DNA from: JBHJHP01 sp042219825
Lineage (GTDB): Bacteria; Bacteroidota; Bacteroidia; Bacteroidales; UBA5342
Direction of reading: 5' to 3'
DNA: 64,000 nt
Assembly (NCBI RefSeq): GCF_042219825.1
Contig: NZ_JBHJHQ010000003.1
Location: 496,001 to 560,000 of the forward strand
Under the pieces are notes generated by a model. It saw only the letters and a list, made by a program, of their open reading frames with translations, had not been told where the DNA came from and searched no databases. Shown here piece after piece: positions 17,290 to 25,321 of this stretch; position 1 is the first letter of the stretch, and each line of letters opens with the position of its first letter. A program made the translations under genes and the position numbers.

Positions 17290-18652
17290 ACCGTTTAATT
17301 TTGTTATACAGCGTTTGCCGTGTTATTCCCAACTGACCGGCCACGGCAGTCATATTACCGTTCTGTGCATCTATGGCACGTTGAATGAGTGTCCTTTCCA
17401 TTTCTTCCAGTGTTCCTTCATAATCCACACTCCGGTTCAGTTCCTCTGATTTAAACATAAAATCGCCGGGTGCAATTTCGGGTTTATCACACAGAATAAC
17501 AGCCCGTTCAACAGCATGCTGCAATTCCCTTACATTGCCCGGCCATGAATACCTTATCAGTTTGTCAGTAGCCGCCGATGTCAGGCGAAGTTCCGGCTTA
17601 CTGTATTTGCGGACATATTTTGACAAAAAGAATTCTGCAAGCAGCGGAATATCTGTTAAACGTTCCCTGAGAGGTGGTAATTCTATTTGTATGGTATTGA
17701 TCCGATACAAAAGATCTTCCCTGAACATTCCACCAATAACCATCTGGCTTAGGTTGCAGTTGGTAGCACAAATCAAGCGGATATCTATTTCAACTGGTTT
17801 GTTGTCACCAATTTTTGTCACCTTTCTGTTCTGTAGCACAGACAATAATTTGGCCTGCATGGCAACCGGGAGATTGCCAATTTCATCAAGGAAAAGAGTT
17901 CCTTCATTAGCCGTTTCAATTTTACCTGTCCTGTCAGCATGGGCATCTGTAAACGATCCCTTTTTATGCCCGAAAAGTTCGCTCTCAAAGAGTGTCTCCG
18001 GAACCGAACCCATGTCAACCGTTACCATAATCTTATCCCTACGGCCGGATAACCTATGAATTTCCCTGGCAATCAATTCCTTACCTGTACCATTTTCTCC
18101 CGTAATCAGCACATTGGCGCTTGTTCCGGCTACTTTTTCAACCAGATTGAGGATTCTTTGCCAGGCCGGAGAGCTGCCAATAAGTTCCTTACGGCTTTTA
18201 TTCAGTTCCTCCACCAACTGATCCTGTCTCCTGGTCAGTTTGTTGACTTCATTTTTCGACTGGTTCAGCTTATATGCTGACTCAACCGTAGCCAGCATTT
18301 TCTCATTTTCCCAGGGTTTAAGCACAAAATCAGTTGCTCCCATCCGGATGGCCTTTACGGCCAGTTCTACATCTCCATAAGCAGTAATCATAACTATACT
18401 GATGGCCGGATTGATTTCCAAAACCCGTTGCAACCAGTAAATGCCTTCGTTACCGGTGTTAATACCGGCTGTAAAATTCATGTCCAGCAGCAAAACATCA
18501 TAGGATTGCCGTTGCAGTTCACTCAGTAAAAGGTTTGGCGAAGTAAGTGAAGTTACAAGGTTGCACTGGCCCTTCAGCAACAGTTCAATTGCGCGCAGAA
18601 TACTTTTGTTATCGTCGACAATTAATATGTTTGCTTTTTTTAAAGTGGTCAT
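17279..18652 (-). CDS. Sigma-54-dependent response regulator (REC-AAA+-Fis)
   Basis: A 457-residue NtrC-type activator. The receiver domain has the acidic pair Asp13/Asp14 and phosphoacceptor Asp57 (LLLDMNF). The AAA+ domain has Walker A GENGTGKE (185-192), the sigma-54 contact loop as GSFTDA (232-237, where the classical form is GAFTGA) and Walker B LFLDE. A Fis-type HTH ends the protein (GNMTAVAGQLGITRQTLYNK). It is translated just ahead of its kinase with an 11-bp overlap. Paired 17-bp sites lie between this gene and the divergent ATPase gene and recur upstream of two later permeases, so it is the likely regulator of the array. Confidence 0.95.
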   Translation of the reverse strand: MTTLKKANILIVDDNKSILRAIELLLKGQCNLVTSLTSPNLLLSELQRQSYDVLLLDMNFTAGINTGNEGIYWLQRVLEINPAISIVMITAYGDVELAVKAIRMGATDFVLKPWENEKMLATVESAYKLNQSKNEVNKLTRRQDQLVEELNKSRKELIGSSPAWQRILNLVEKVAGTSANVLITGENGTGKELIAREIHRLSGRRDKIMVTVDMGSVPETLFESELFGHKKGSFTDAHADRTGKIETANEGTLFLDEIGNLPVAMQAKLLSVLQNRKVTKIGDNKPVEIDIRLICATNCNLSQMVIGGMFREDLLYRINTIQIELPPLRERLTDIPLLAEFFLSKYVRKYSKPELRLTSAATDKLIRYSWPGNVRELQHAVERAVILCDKPEIAPGDFMFKSEELNRSVDYEGTLEEMERTLIQRAIDAQNGNMTAVAGQLGITRQTLYNKIKRYGL

Positions 18653-18681
18653 AATTCTTAAGCGGTTAATACTGCTGCAAA

Positions 18682-18697
18682 TGCTAAAATCACTCCA
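18682..18697 (-). promoter_or_regulatory. Possible sigma-54 promoter of the activator/kinase operon
   Basis: Minus-strand TGGAGTGATTTTAGCA keeps the GG-N10-GC core but misses several outer positions of TGGCACG-N4-TTGCA. It lies 30 bases before the activator start. The distal pair of 17-bp sites (18761-18798) is about 80 bp upstream of it, one helical turn further than in the other promoters. Autoregulation is inferred. Confidence 0.3.
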
Positions 18698-18760
18698 AAA
18701 CTTAACGGCTTCATAAGACTCATTATATCAGGATCTTAAAATTACATTTTATTTTTCAGG

Positions 18761-18798
18761 TGTAAAAATAATTTACACACATGTCTAAATATTATACA
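18761..18798. promoter_or_regulatory. Distal pair of activator-binding-type sites
   Basis: TGTAAAAATAATTTACA (18761-18777, a perfect 6-5-6 palindrome) and TGTCTAAATATTATACA (18782-18798), with starts 21 bp apart. They follow the same TGT-N11-ACA plan as the sites before the array promoters and lie between the divergent activator and ATPase genes. Confidence 0.65.
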
Positions 18799-18847
18799 TA
18801 AAATTTAAAATTTTTATCGCCTTCATATGATGTATTCTGATGCCAGA

Positions 18848-18886
18848 TGTAAAAATTATTGGCACAACCTGTAAATTATTTTGACA
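18848..18886. promoter_or_regulatory. Proximal pair of activator-binding-type sites (array promoter 1)
   Basis: TGTAAAAATTATTGGCA (18848-18864) and TGTAAATTATTTTGACA (18870-18886), starts 22 bp apart. The second starts 70 bp before the GG of the -24 element at 18939-18954. That spacing recurs at two other promoters in the array. Confidence 0.7.
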
Positions 18887-18938
18887 GAACTTCTAAAATT
18901 ATTTTTATAATACGCTATTTATGTGCAACTTAGTACAA

Positions 18939-18954
18939 TGGCATAGCTTTGGCA
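18939..18954 (+). promoter_or_regulatory. Sigma-54 promoter 1 (-24/-12) of the ATPase/permease array
   Basis: TGGCATAGCTTTGGCA agrees with TGGCACG-N4-TTGCA at the invariant GG and GC, spaced by exactly 10 bases, and at most other positions. Transcription should start near 18965, which puts the ATG at 18921 outside the message and leaves a leader of about 109 bases before ATG 19074. Confidence 0.75.
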
Positions 18955-19073
18955 AAGGAATATGCAATTCACAATACCTGCGTTGCATTAATGCCGGCAT
19001 TAAAATGGAATTATTAAACAATACTGGAACATATAAACAACATCATATTTATAAAAGCCCAAACAAAAAAGAC

Positions 19074-19772
19074 ATGATCAAAACGAAAAACCTTTCAAAA
19101 ATATTCAGGACCGAAGATATTGAAACCCTGGCACTGAATGAAGTAAATTTTCACGTGGACAAGGGAGAATTTGTTGCCGTGATGGGTCCGTCCGGATGTG
19201 GAAAATCAACCTTATTGAACATCATCGGCTTACTGGATAACCCAAGTGAAGGAGAATATTTTTTCGATGGAGAAGAAGTTGGTAAGCTGAAAGAACGTAA
19301 CCGGACACAGTTGCGAAAGGGGAATATCGGGTTTGTATTTCAGAGTTTTAACCTGATTGACGAACTTAATGTGTATGAAAATGTGGAACTACCCCTTATT
19401 TACCTGAAACTTAAGGTTCGGGAACGCAAAGAAATGGTGGAGAAAGTGCTGGAACGGATGAAAATCTCGCACCGGGCCAAACATTTTCCACAACAGTTAT
19501 CCGGTGGTCAGCAACAACGTGTGGCCATAGCCCGTGCAGTAGTCGCAAACCCCAAATTAATCCTTGCTGATGAGCCTACCGGTAACCTCGACTCTAAAAA
19601 CGGACTGGAAGTAATGAACCTGCTCACAGAACTTAACAGGGAAGGTACAACCATAGTCATGGTTACGCACTCGCTGCACGATTCTGAATTTGCCCACCGC
19701 GTAGTAAACCTGTTCGACGGACAAATCATAACCGAAGAAGTTAAAAAACAACTGGGCGATGTGTTACTGTAA
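19074..19772 (+). CDS. ABC transporter ATPase, MacB/LolD type (ATPase 1)
   Basis: A 232-residue nucleotide-binding protein that should power the permeases downstream. It has Walker A GPSGCGKST, Q-loop FVFQSFNLIDELNVYENVELP, signature LSGGQQQRVAIARA, Walker B LILADEPTGNLDS and H-loop MVTHS, all intact. The frame runs back to ATG 18921, but MIKTKNLSKIF at 19074 is the family start and the sigma-54 promoter lies within the longer frame. It is the first gene of the array and is followed by a second, different ATPase. No adaptor or outer-membrane channel gene accompanies it in the window. Confidence 0.94.
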   Translation: MIKTKNLSKIFRTEDIETLALNEVNFHVDKGEFVAVMGPSGCGKSTLLNIIGLLDNPSEGEYFFDGEEVGKLKERNRTQLRKGNIGFVFQSFNLIDELNVYENVELPLIYLKLKVRERKEMVEKVLERMKISHRAKHFPQQLSGGQQQRVAIARAVVANPKLILADEPTGNLDSKNGLEVMNLLTELNREGTTIVMVTHSLHDSEFAHRVVNLFDGQIITEEVKKQLGDVLL

Positions 19773-19811
19773 AGAGCATTTAACGATTTCATGCCTTCGA
19801 AAAAGTTTTTT

Positions 19812-19848
19812 CCATGAAATTCTAAAATTGAATTTTAAATTTTCATGG
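19812..19848 (+). repeat. Palindrome between the two ATPase genes
   Basis: CCATGAAA (19812-19819) and TTTCATGG (19841-19848) enclose a second palindrome TAAAATT-G-AATTTTA, giving a 37-nt hairpin with one 3+3 internal loop. No T-run follows, so a processing or stability element is likelier than a terminator. Confidence 0.55.
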
Positions 19849-19873
19849 ATACATAAAAATTAACTTTAATAAA

Positions 19874-20557
19874 ATGATACAACTTAACAAGCTTTACAAG
19901 TACTACGACAACAAGTTTCAACGCACATTTGTGTTGAAAGACGTCTCATTGACCATTAACGAAGGTGAATTTTTAACCATTATGGGCCCCAGTGGAGCAG
20001 GCAAATCGACACTGTTAAATATAATCGGCATGCTGGATGAACCCAACGAGGGCGAGTATTTCTTTCTGGATCAACCGGCACATACTCTGAAAGAAAAAAA
20101 GAAAGTTGAATTTCACCGGAATTATGTGGGCTTCATCTTTCAGGCCTTTCACCTGATTGACGAGATGACCGTTTACGAAAACATTGAAACACCGCTGATT
20201 TATAAAGGTGTGAAAGCCAAAGAACGGAAGGCCATGGTAGCCGATATGCTGGACCGGTTCAACATGGTGGCTAAAAAAGATCTGTTTCCACAACAACTTT
20301 CGGGTGGACAGCAACAACTGGTAGGCATTGCACGTGCCATTGTTGGAAAGCCCAAACTGCTTCTTGCCGATGAACCGACTGGAAACCTGCATTCCGAACA
20401 GGGAAGACAGATTATGGAATTGCTTAAAAAACTGAACGAAGAAGATGGCATTACCATCATCCAGGTGACCCATAACGAAGACTTTGCTAACTATGGGAAA
20501 CGCATTATCAGAATTGCTGACGGGATGGTACAAAGCGATGAGAAAGTATTAAAATAA
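19874..20557 (+). CDS. ABC transporter ATPase, MacB/LolD type (ATPase 2, variant D-loop)
   Basis: A 227-residue paralogue of ATPase 1. Walker A GPSGAGKST, Q-loop FIFQAFHLIDEM, signature LSGGQQQLVGIARA, Walker B LLLADEPTG and H-loop QVTHNED are present. The D-loop reads GNLHSEQ, with His in place of the usual Asp of GNLDS, and the signature is followed by Leu in place of Arg. It may pair with ATPase 1 as an asymmetric dimer or act as a homodimer; the sequence does not decide. It lies 101 bp after ATPase 1 and 95 bp before permease 1, in the same transcription unit. Confidence 0.93.
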   Translation: MIQLNKLYKYYDNKFQRTFVLKDVSLTINEGEFLTIMGPSGAGKSTLLNIIGMLDEPNEGEYFFLDQPAHTLKEKKKVEFHRNYVGFIFQAFHLIDEMTVYENIETPLIYKGVKAKERKAMVADMLDRFNMVAKKDLFPQQLSGGQQQLVGIARAIVGKPKLLLADEPTGNLHSEQGRQIMELLKKLNEEDGITIIQVTHNEDFANYGKRIIRIADGMVQSDEKVLK

Positions 20558-20652
20558 TACTATAAAATACTGCTATGGAATAACATTACAAATAAAGTCA
20601 ATTTGTTAAAACAAGACAGATTTATTCAATTCAAATACGGTGTAAGCTAGAT

Positions 20653-22959
20653 ATGAGAAACACTCTGAAAATATTCCTTCGTACGTTACAACGTAAAAAG
20701 GTGTATTCTATCATAAATATTGGAGGTTATGCCATAAGCATGGCTGTGGTCTTTATCATCGTCTCATTTGTAATTCAGGAAGTCAACACAGACAAAAGTT
20801 TCAGGAATATTGACCGTATTTACAGAATTAAACAGATAAACAATAATGCACAGGTACCGCAAACGTTACGAAATGATGTAAAAGAAACCATTCCTGAAGT
20901 ACAAAAGATTTGCCTCTACAATGTTGGAGATATCACGTATAAAAAGGCTGGAGAACGACAAAACATGAAAGTCATAAGTACGGATGACGATTTTATTAAT
21001 ATGTTTTCGTTCCGGTTTATCTACCAGTCAAAAGACCCAACACTATCGGTAAAAGAAAATATAATTCTTACAAAAACTTTGAGTGAAAAACTATACGGAT
21101 TGGAAAATCCAATTGGAAAAACGATAGATATCGGCGATCAGGCGCCTTTAACAATTGTCGGCGTTGTAAATGATTTACCCTCCAATAGTTCGTTCGGCTT
21201 TGAGGCCCTGGTTAGTTCTGAAATGAGAATAGGCAGACACTACATCGGGTATAACCAGGAGCAACATGTAATGTATAAAGCACTTATTATGTTATCTCCC
21301 GGTTCAAATCCTGAAAACGTTAATGAGCTGATTAAAAACAAACTGGAGCGATGGCAGGCCTTTAAAGATGAAAAACTATCCATCCAGTCTTTTCAACAGG
21401 TTTATTTTGACACAGAGACCCAAAATGATGGTTTAAATCATGCCAACAAAAGCATGATTTACCTGCTTTCTGTTATTTCATTAGTCATTCTTTTTATGAC
21501 CATTTTTAATTATGTGAATATGACTGTTTCAGGTGGTCTGGAAAGGATGAAAGAAATCGGAATTAAAAGAACTTCCGGAGCCAGCAAAACGAATATATTC
21601 CGGCAGATTTTATCCGAATCCCTCTTTACAACATTGCTATCCATGATTATAGCTGTAATTCTGGCTATTATTCTGGCACCCCTGTTTGCATCGTTCATTA
21701 ATATACACCTCGATTTTAACATACTTATTTCCCAACCGAGGGTGATTTTTTCTGGTGTCCTGCTGTTTTTACTCACAGGTATTATTGCAGGGATCTATCC
21801 TGCTACGGTTTTATCCAGAACTACACCATTAAAAAACCTGTCTAAAACAAAATTTTCAATCGATAACCGAAAGGGGTTGGTAATGGCTTTTCAGTTTGTG
21901 ATTACATGTGCCCTTATCATGTCTCTTCTGGTTATACACAAACAACTGGAATTTATAAAAAATAAGGATCTGGGGTTTGATCAGGAGAAGATCCTGAAAC
22001 TGCGTATTACAGGAATGCCACCACAGGACAGGGAATCTTTTAAAAATGAATTATCCAGTTTTCATAGTATTTCTGCAATTTCGTCTTCAACAGGTAGTCC
22101 AATGGACCTCACCGGAAGTACAAGCGGATCGTTTGATGTGAATGGTGAGCAGAAACAAATTAACAGCAAACAGTTTAGCATTGATCAGGATTTTATCCCA
22201 ATGTTTAACATCAAAATTGTTCAAGGCAGAAATTTTATTGATTCAGATATTGATCATAATACACAGCTAATTAATGAACACCTTTTTAAAGCATTGGGAT
22301 GGAACAATATTTCTGATAAAAAATTATTTGGGCGTAAGGTGGTTGGAGTTGTCAAAGATTTTAATTACGAAAATCTCTACACCGATATTGGCAACCTCAT
22401 TCTTACAAAAGAACCCGGTATATATGCAAATCATTTAAATATTAAAATAAGTGGTGACATTGGCAGTACTATGGACTTTATAAAAAATACCTATAAAAAA
22501 TTCAGTCCTGAAATTCCAATATCATATCAGTTTTATGACGACTGGATACAACGCATGTATGAAAGAGAAGAAAACCAGGCCAAAGCCATCAATCTGTTTA
22601 CCATTATTGCGATAATAATTTCCTGCCTTGGTTTAATAGGATTGATTGAAGATGCAACAACCAAACGAATAAAAGAAATTGGTATCCGTAAAGTAAACGG
22701 AGCAGAGATTTCAGAGATTTTAGTTATGCTCAACAAAAGCTTTGTAAAATGGGTGGTCATTGCTTTTGTCATTGCCACACCCATTGCATGGTATGTCATG
22801 AACAAATGGCTCGAGAAGTTTGCATACAAAACAGCGCTGAGCTGGTGGATATTTGCGTTGGCCGGAGTAATGGCATTAGGAATTGCTTTAATAACCGTGT
22901 CGTTCCGGTCGTGGAAGGCGGCAACCAAAAATCCGGTTGAGGCATTGAGGTATGAATAA
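20653..22959 (+). CDS. MacB/FtsX-type ABC permease 1
   Basis: A 768-residue inner-membrane permease with the array's common plan: one N-terminal helix (about 18-41), a large periplasmic domain, a first three-helix FtsX bundle, a fifth helix, a second periplasmic domain and a C-terminal FtsX bundle. The cytoplasmic loop of the first bundle is KEIGIKRTSGASKTN (about 299) and that of the second is KEIGIRKVNGAEISEI (674). The second periplasmic domain has GRNF and VGVVKDFNYENLY, shared through the family. The constant end differs slightly (LEKFAYKTA, FRSWKAATKN). Permease 2 follows after 17 bp. Cargo unknown. Confidence 0.93.
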   Translation: MRNTLKIFLRTLQRKKVYSIINIGGYAISMAVVFIIVSFVIQEVNTDKSFRNIDRIYRIKQINNNAQVPQTLRNDVKETIPEVQKICLYNVGDITYKKAGERQNMKVISTDDDFINMFSFRFIYQSKDPTLSVKENIILTKTLSEKLYGLENPIGKTIDIGDQAPLTIVGVVNDLPSNSSFGFEALVSSEMRIGRHYIGYNQEQHVMYKALIMLSPGSNPENVNELIKNKLERWQAFKDEKLSIQSFQQVYFDTETQNDGLNHANKSMIYLLSVISLVILFMTIFNYVNMTVSGGLERMKEIGIKRTSGASKTNIFRQILSESLFTTLLSMIIAVILAIILAPLFASFINIHLDFNILISQPRVIFSGVLLFLLTGIIAGIYPATVLSRTTPLKNLSKTKFSIDNRKGLVMAFQFVITCALIMSLLVIHKQLEFIKNKDLGFDQEKILKLRITGMPPQDRESFKNELSSFHSISAISSSTGSPMDLTGSTSGSFDVNGEQKQINSKQFSIDQDFIPMFNIKIVQGRNFIDSDIDHNTQLINEHLFKALGWNNISDKKLFGRKVVGVVKDFNYENLYTDIGNLILTKEPGIYANHLNIKISGDIGSTMDFIKNTYKKFSPEIPISYQFYDDWIQRMYEREENQAKAINLFTIIAIIISCLGLIGLIEDATTKRIKEIGIRKVNGAEISEILVMLNKSFVKWVVIAFVIATPIAWYVMNKWLEKFAYKTALSWWIFALAGVMALGIALITVSFRSWKAATKNPVEALRYE

Positions 22960-22976
22960 TTATAACTGAATTAGAA

Positions 22977-25301
22977 ATGAGCAATCTAATAAAACTGGTC
23001 ATACGATCCCTTTTAAGGCAAAAACGCTTTATGGTATTTTCTGTCGTCAGCCTATCGTTATGTCTGGCCCTGGTGATTCTGACTTCGGCCTATTATGCGT
23101 ATGAAAAAAGTTCGGATAAATATCAGACAAACTATGACCGAATTTACCGGCTGGTCAATACACCTAAAAAGCAGGTCAGGCTCGATGATCAGTATTATAA
23201 CACCCTTAATACAACAGTAAGCGGCGTTGATAAAGCCTGCCGGGTTAACATTTTTGGGTCTATGCTATCAACAGAAGATGGTGTTGTTCAACGTATTCGT
23301 CACCTGGTTATCGCGGATTCAACTTTTTTTGATCTCTTCGATTATAATATCATGACAGGGTCAATGCAACATTTGATTGATGCTCCCAATAAAATTGTCT
23401 TATCCGAATCACTGGCTGAAAAACTGTTTGGAGAGGAAAATCCAATGGGGAAGCCGGTAAGGCTAAATATGGTTACAACGGCTTATGTTTCCGGAGTTTT
23501 TGAGGATATTAAGGCAAAATCGCATTTTAAATCAGATGCCATAGTATCACTTTATACAGATAAATTGCCCTGGAGCGGAGGAAATTTTGGCAACCAGAAC
23601 GGAAGCTGGAAGGTTAAACTCTTTAGTTATTATGTTTTACTGAATAAAAATGCAGATCCTTCCAGTGTGACCGCTCAGATAAAATCAACTTACCGGTTTC
23701 CATGGTACAGTTTTACGCCCAATATTGAGATGCAACCCCTCGCCGATATTTTTTCCAACACAGATTTCAGGGATGAACACTTCAACCATTTTAATCACCC
23801 TCTTTTTAGCCTGTTGTTATCCATTACGTTAATCGTAATACTTATCGCTGGTATAAACTATGTCAATCTGAGCTTGTCGAATCTGAATGCTGAATCGAAA
23901 ATGGTGAGCATTCTTAAAGTAAACGGGGCACATCGAAAAAACATGTTCAGGTATTACACTGTTTCAGGTGGTTTGGTGATTATGCTATCTTTTGGCATTG
24001 CCATTGTTTTATCGCTTTTATTGCTGCCATTTTTTAACCAGCTTGTTGGTTCTGAAATACAGTTGAACATCCTGACGCACGTATCGTATATGCTTCCCTT
24101 TATGGGTGTATTATTGGTTCTGTTTTTTACGATTGGATTATACCCGGCCTGGTTATTTTCAGGTATTAATCCTGTCAGCCTGTTACAGAAAAAGCTGTCC
24201 GGCAGAATGCGCTTAAGCTCTTTTTCAAGAATTTTGTTAGTGTTTCAGTTTGCAGCTGCAATTGCCCTTATTGCTTCTGTCTCGATGATTTTCAGACAAA
24301 TAAATTTCATGAAAAATAAAAATCCGGGGTTCGAGACCAGCTATCTTATCAAACAGAATTTGCACTATTCCATAGATAATCCACAAACAATAAAAACGTA
24401 TGCTGCTGAATTGCAACGTATCCCGGGAGTTGTGAATCTGACGTTATCGGATGGCGTTCCAATGGGAATTCATTCTTACAGCGACCAGGAAATTAATGGC
24501 CATGATGTAAAATACAATGACATTGATTGCGATACATCCTTTTTTACAGTATTAGATCTGAAACTGATTGCCGGCAGAAATTTTTTACATGGTGACAAAA
24601 AGGTTTGTATTGTAACCGAAAAACTTGCCAGAGAATGCGGTTACGAGAACCCAATTCATAAAAAGATTCACGATTATGAAATCGTAGGGCTCATTGCTGA
24701 TTTCAACAGTCAGTCGATGCATCAGGAGATTGACGGTGTAAAATTCAGTCCGTTGGGTAATTATATTTCAAATGCTTCCCTTCGGATTGACGGTACAAAT
24801 ATTCCACAAACCATTGCTTCAATTGAAAAAACATGGAAGAAATTTTTCCCGGCATACCCTTTTAATTACCAGTTTTATGACGATATAATTGCGCAGCAGT
24901 ACAACAAAGAACAAAAGCTGGCAGATTCCATCAGTATCATAGCCGGTCTGGCCCTGTTTTTATGTTGCCTTGGTTTGCTGGGACTGGTTTTAAATATGGT
25001 AGAAAACCGGATAAAGGAAATTGGTATCCGTAAAGTAAATGGTGCTAAAATTTCAGAGATACTGGCTATGCTTAACAAAGACTTTGTAAAATGGGTGTTT
25101 ATTGCCTTTGTCATTGCCACACCCATTGCATGGTACGTCATGAATAAGTGGCTCGAGAATTTTGCATACAAAACCACTTTAAGCTGGTGGATATTTGCGT
25201 TGGCCGGATTACTGGCACTGGTAATTGCGTTGATCACGGTAAGCTGGCAGAGTTGGAAGGCTGCAACCAGAAATCCCGTAGAAGCATTGAGATATGAATA
25301 A
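22977..25301 (+). CDS. MacB/FtsX-type ABC permease 2
   Basis: A 774-residue permease. The first cytoplasmic loop is degenerate (KMVSILKVNGAHRKN, about 306), while the second is the full KEIGIRKVNGAKISEI (680). The second periplasmic domain keeps GRNF, but the usual GVVKDF is GLIADFNSQSM. The last 285 bp are almost identical to those of permease 3, with an unbroken shared run of 49 bases around FVIATPIAWYVMN. The periplasmic parts of the two proteins show no such closeness. The gene starts 17 bp after permease 1 and ends 20 bp before permease 3. Confidence 0.93.
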   Translation: MSNLIKLVIRSLLRQKRFMVFSVVSLSLCLALVILTSAYYAYEKSSDKYQTNYDRIYRLVNTPKKQVRLDDQYYNTLNTTVSGVDKACRVNIFGSMLSTEDGVVQRIRHLVIADSTFFDLFDYNIMTGSMQHLIDAPNKIVLSESLAEKLFGEENPMGKPVRLNMVTTAYVSGVFEDIKAKSHFKSDAIVSLYTDKLPWSGGNFGNQNGSWKVKLFSYYVLLNKNADPSSVTAQIKSTYRFPWYSFTPNIEMQPLADIFSNTDFRDEHFNHFNHPLFSLLLSITLIVILIAGINYVNLSLSNLNAESKMVSILKVNGAHRKNMFRYYTVSGGLVIMLSFGIAIVLSLLLLPFFNQLVGSEIQLNILTHVSYMLPFMGVLLVLFFTIGLYPAWLFSGINPVSLLQKKLSGRMRLSSFSRILLVFQFAAAIALIASVSMIFRQINFMKNKNPGFETSYLIKQNLHYSIDNPQTIKTYAAELQRIPGVVNLTLSDGVPMGIHSYSDQEINGHDVKYNDIDCDTSFFTVLDLKLIAGRNFLHGDKKVCIVTEKLARECGYENPIHKKIHDYEIVGLIADFNSQSMHQEIDGVKFSPLGNYISNASLRIDGTNIPQTIASIEKTWKKFFPAYPFNYQFYDDIIAQQYNKEQKLADSISIIAGLALFLCCLGLLGLVLNMVENRIKEIGIRKVNGAKISEILAMLNKDFVKWVFIAFVIATPIAWYVMNKWLENFAYKTTLSWWIFALAGLLALVIALITVSWQSWKAATRNPVEALRYE

Positions 25302-25321
25302 TTGAGTAAATCAGAATAGAA

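Noticed and set aside
18859..18875. TTGGCACAACCTGTAAA as a sigma-54 promoter
   Set aside because: The -24 part looks right, but GG-N10 is followed by AA and not GC, and the stretch overlaps the paired 17-bp sites. The element at 18939 fits much better.
18921..19073. N-terminal extension of ATPase 1 from ATG 18921 (51 extra codons)
   Set aside because: The extra residues are unlike the family, and the stretch contains the sigma-54 -24/-12 element, so it lies at or before the predicted transcript start. ATG 19074 gives the normal ATPase start.
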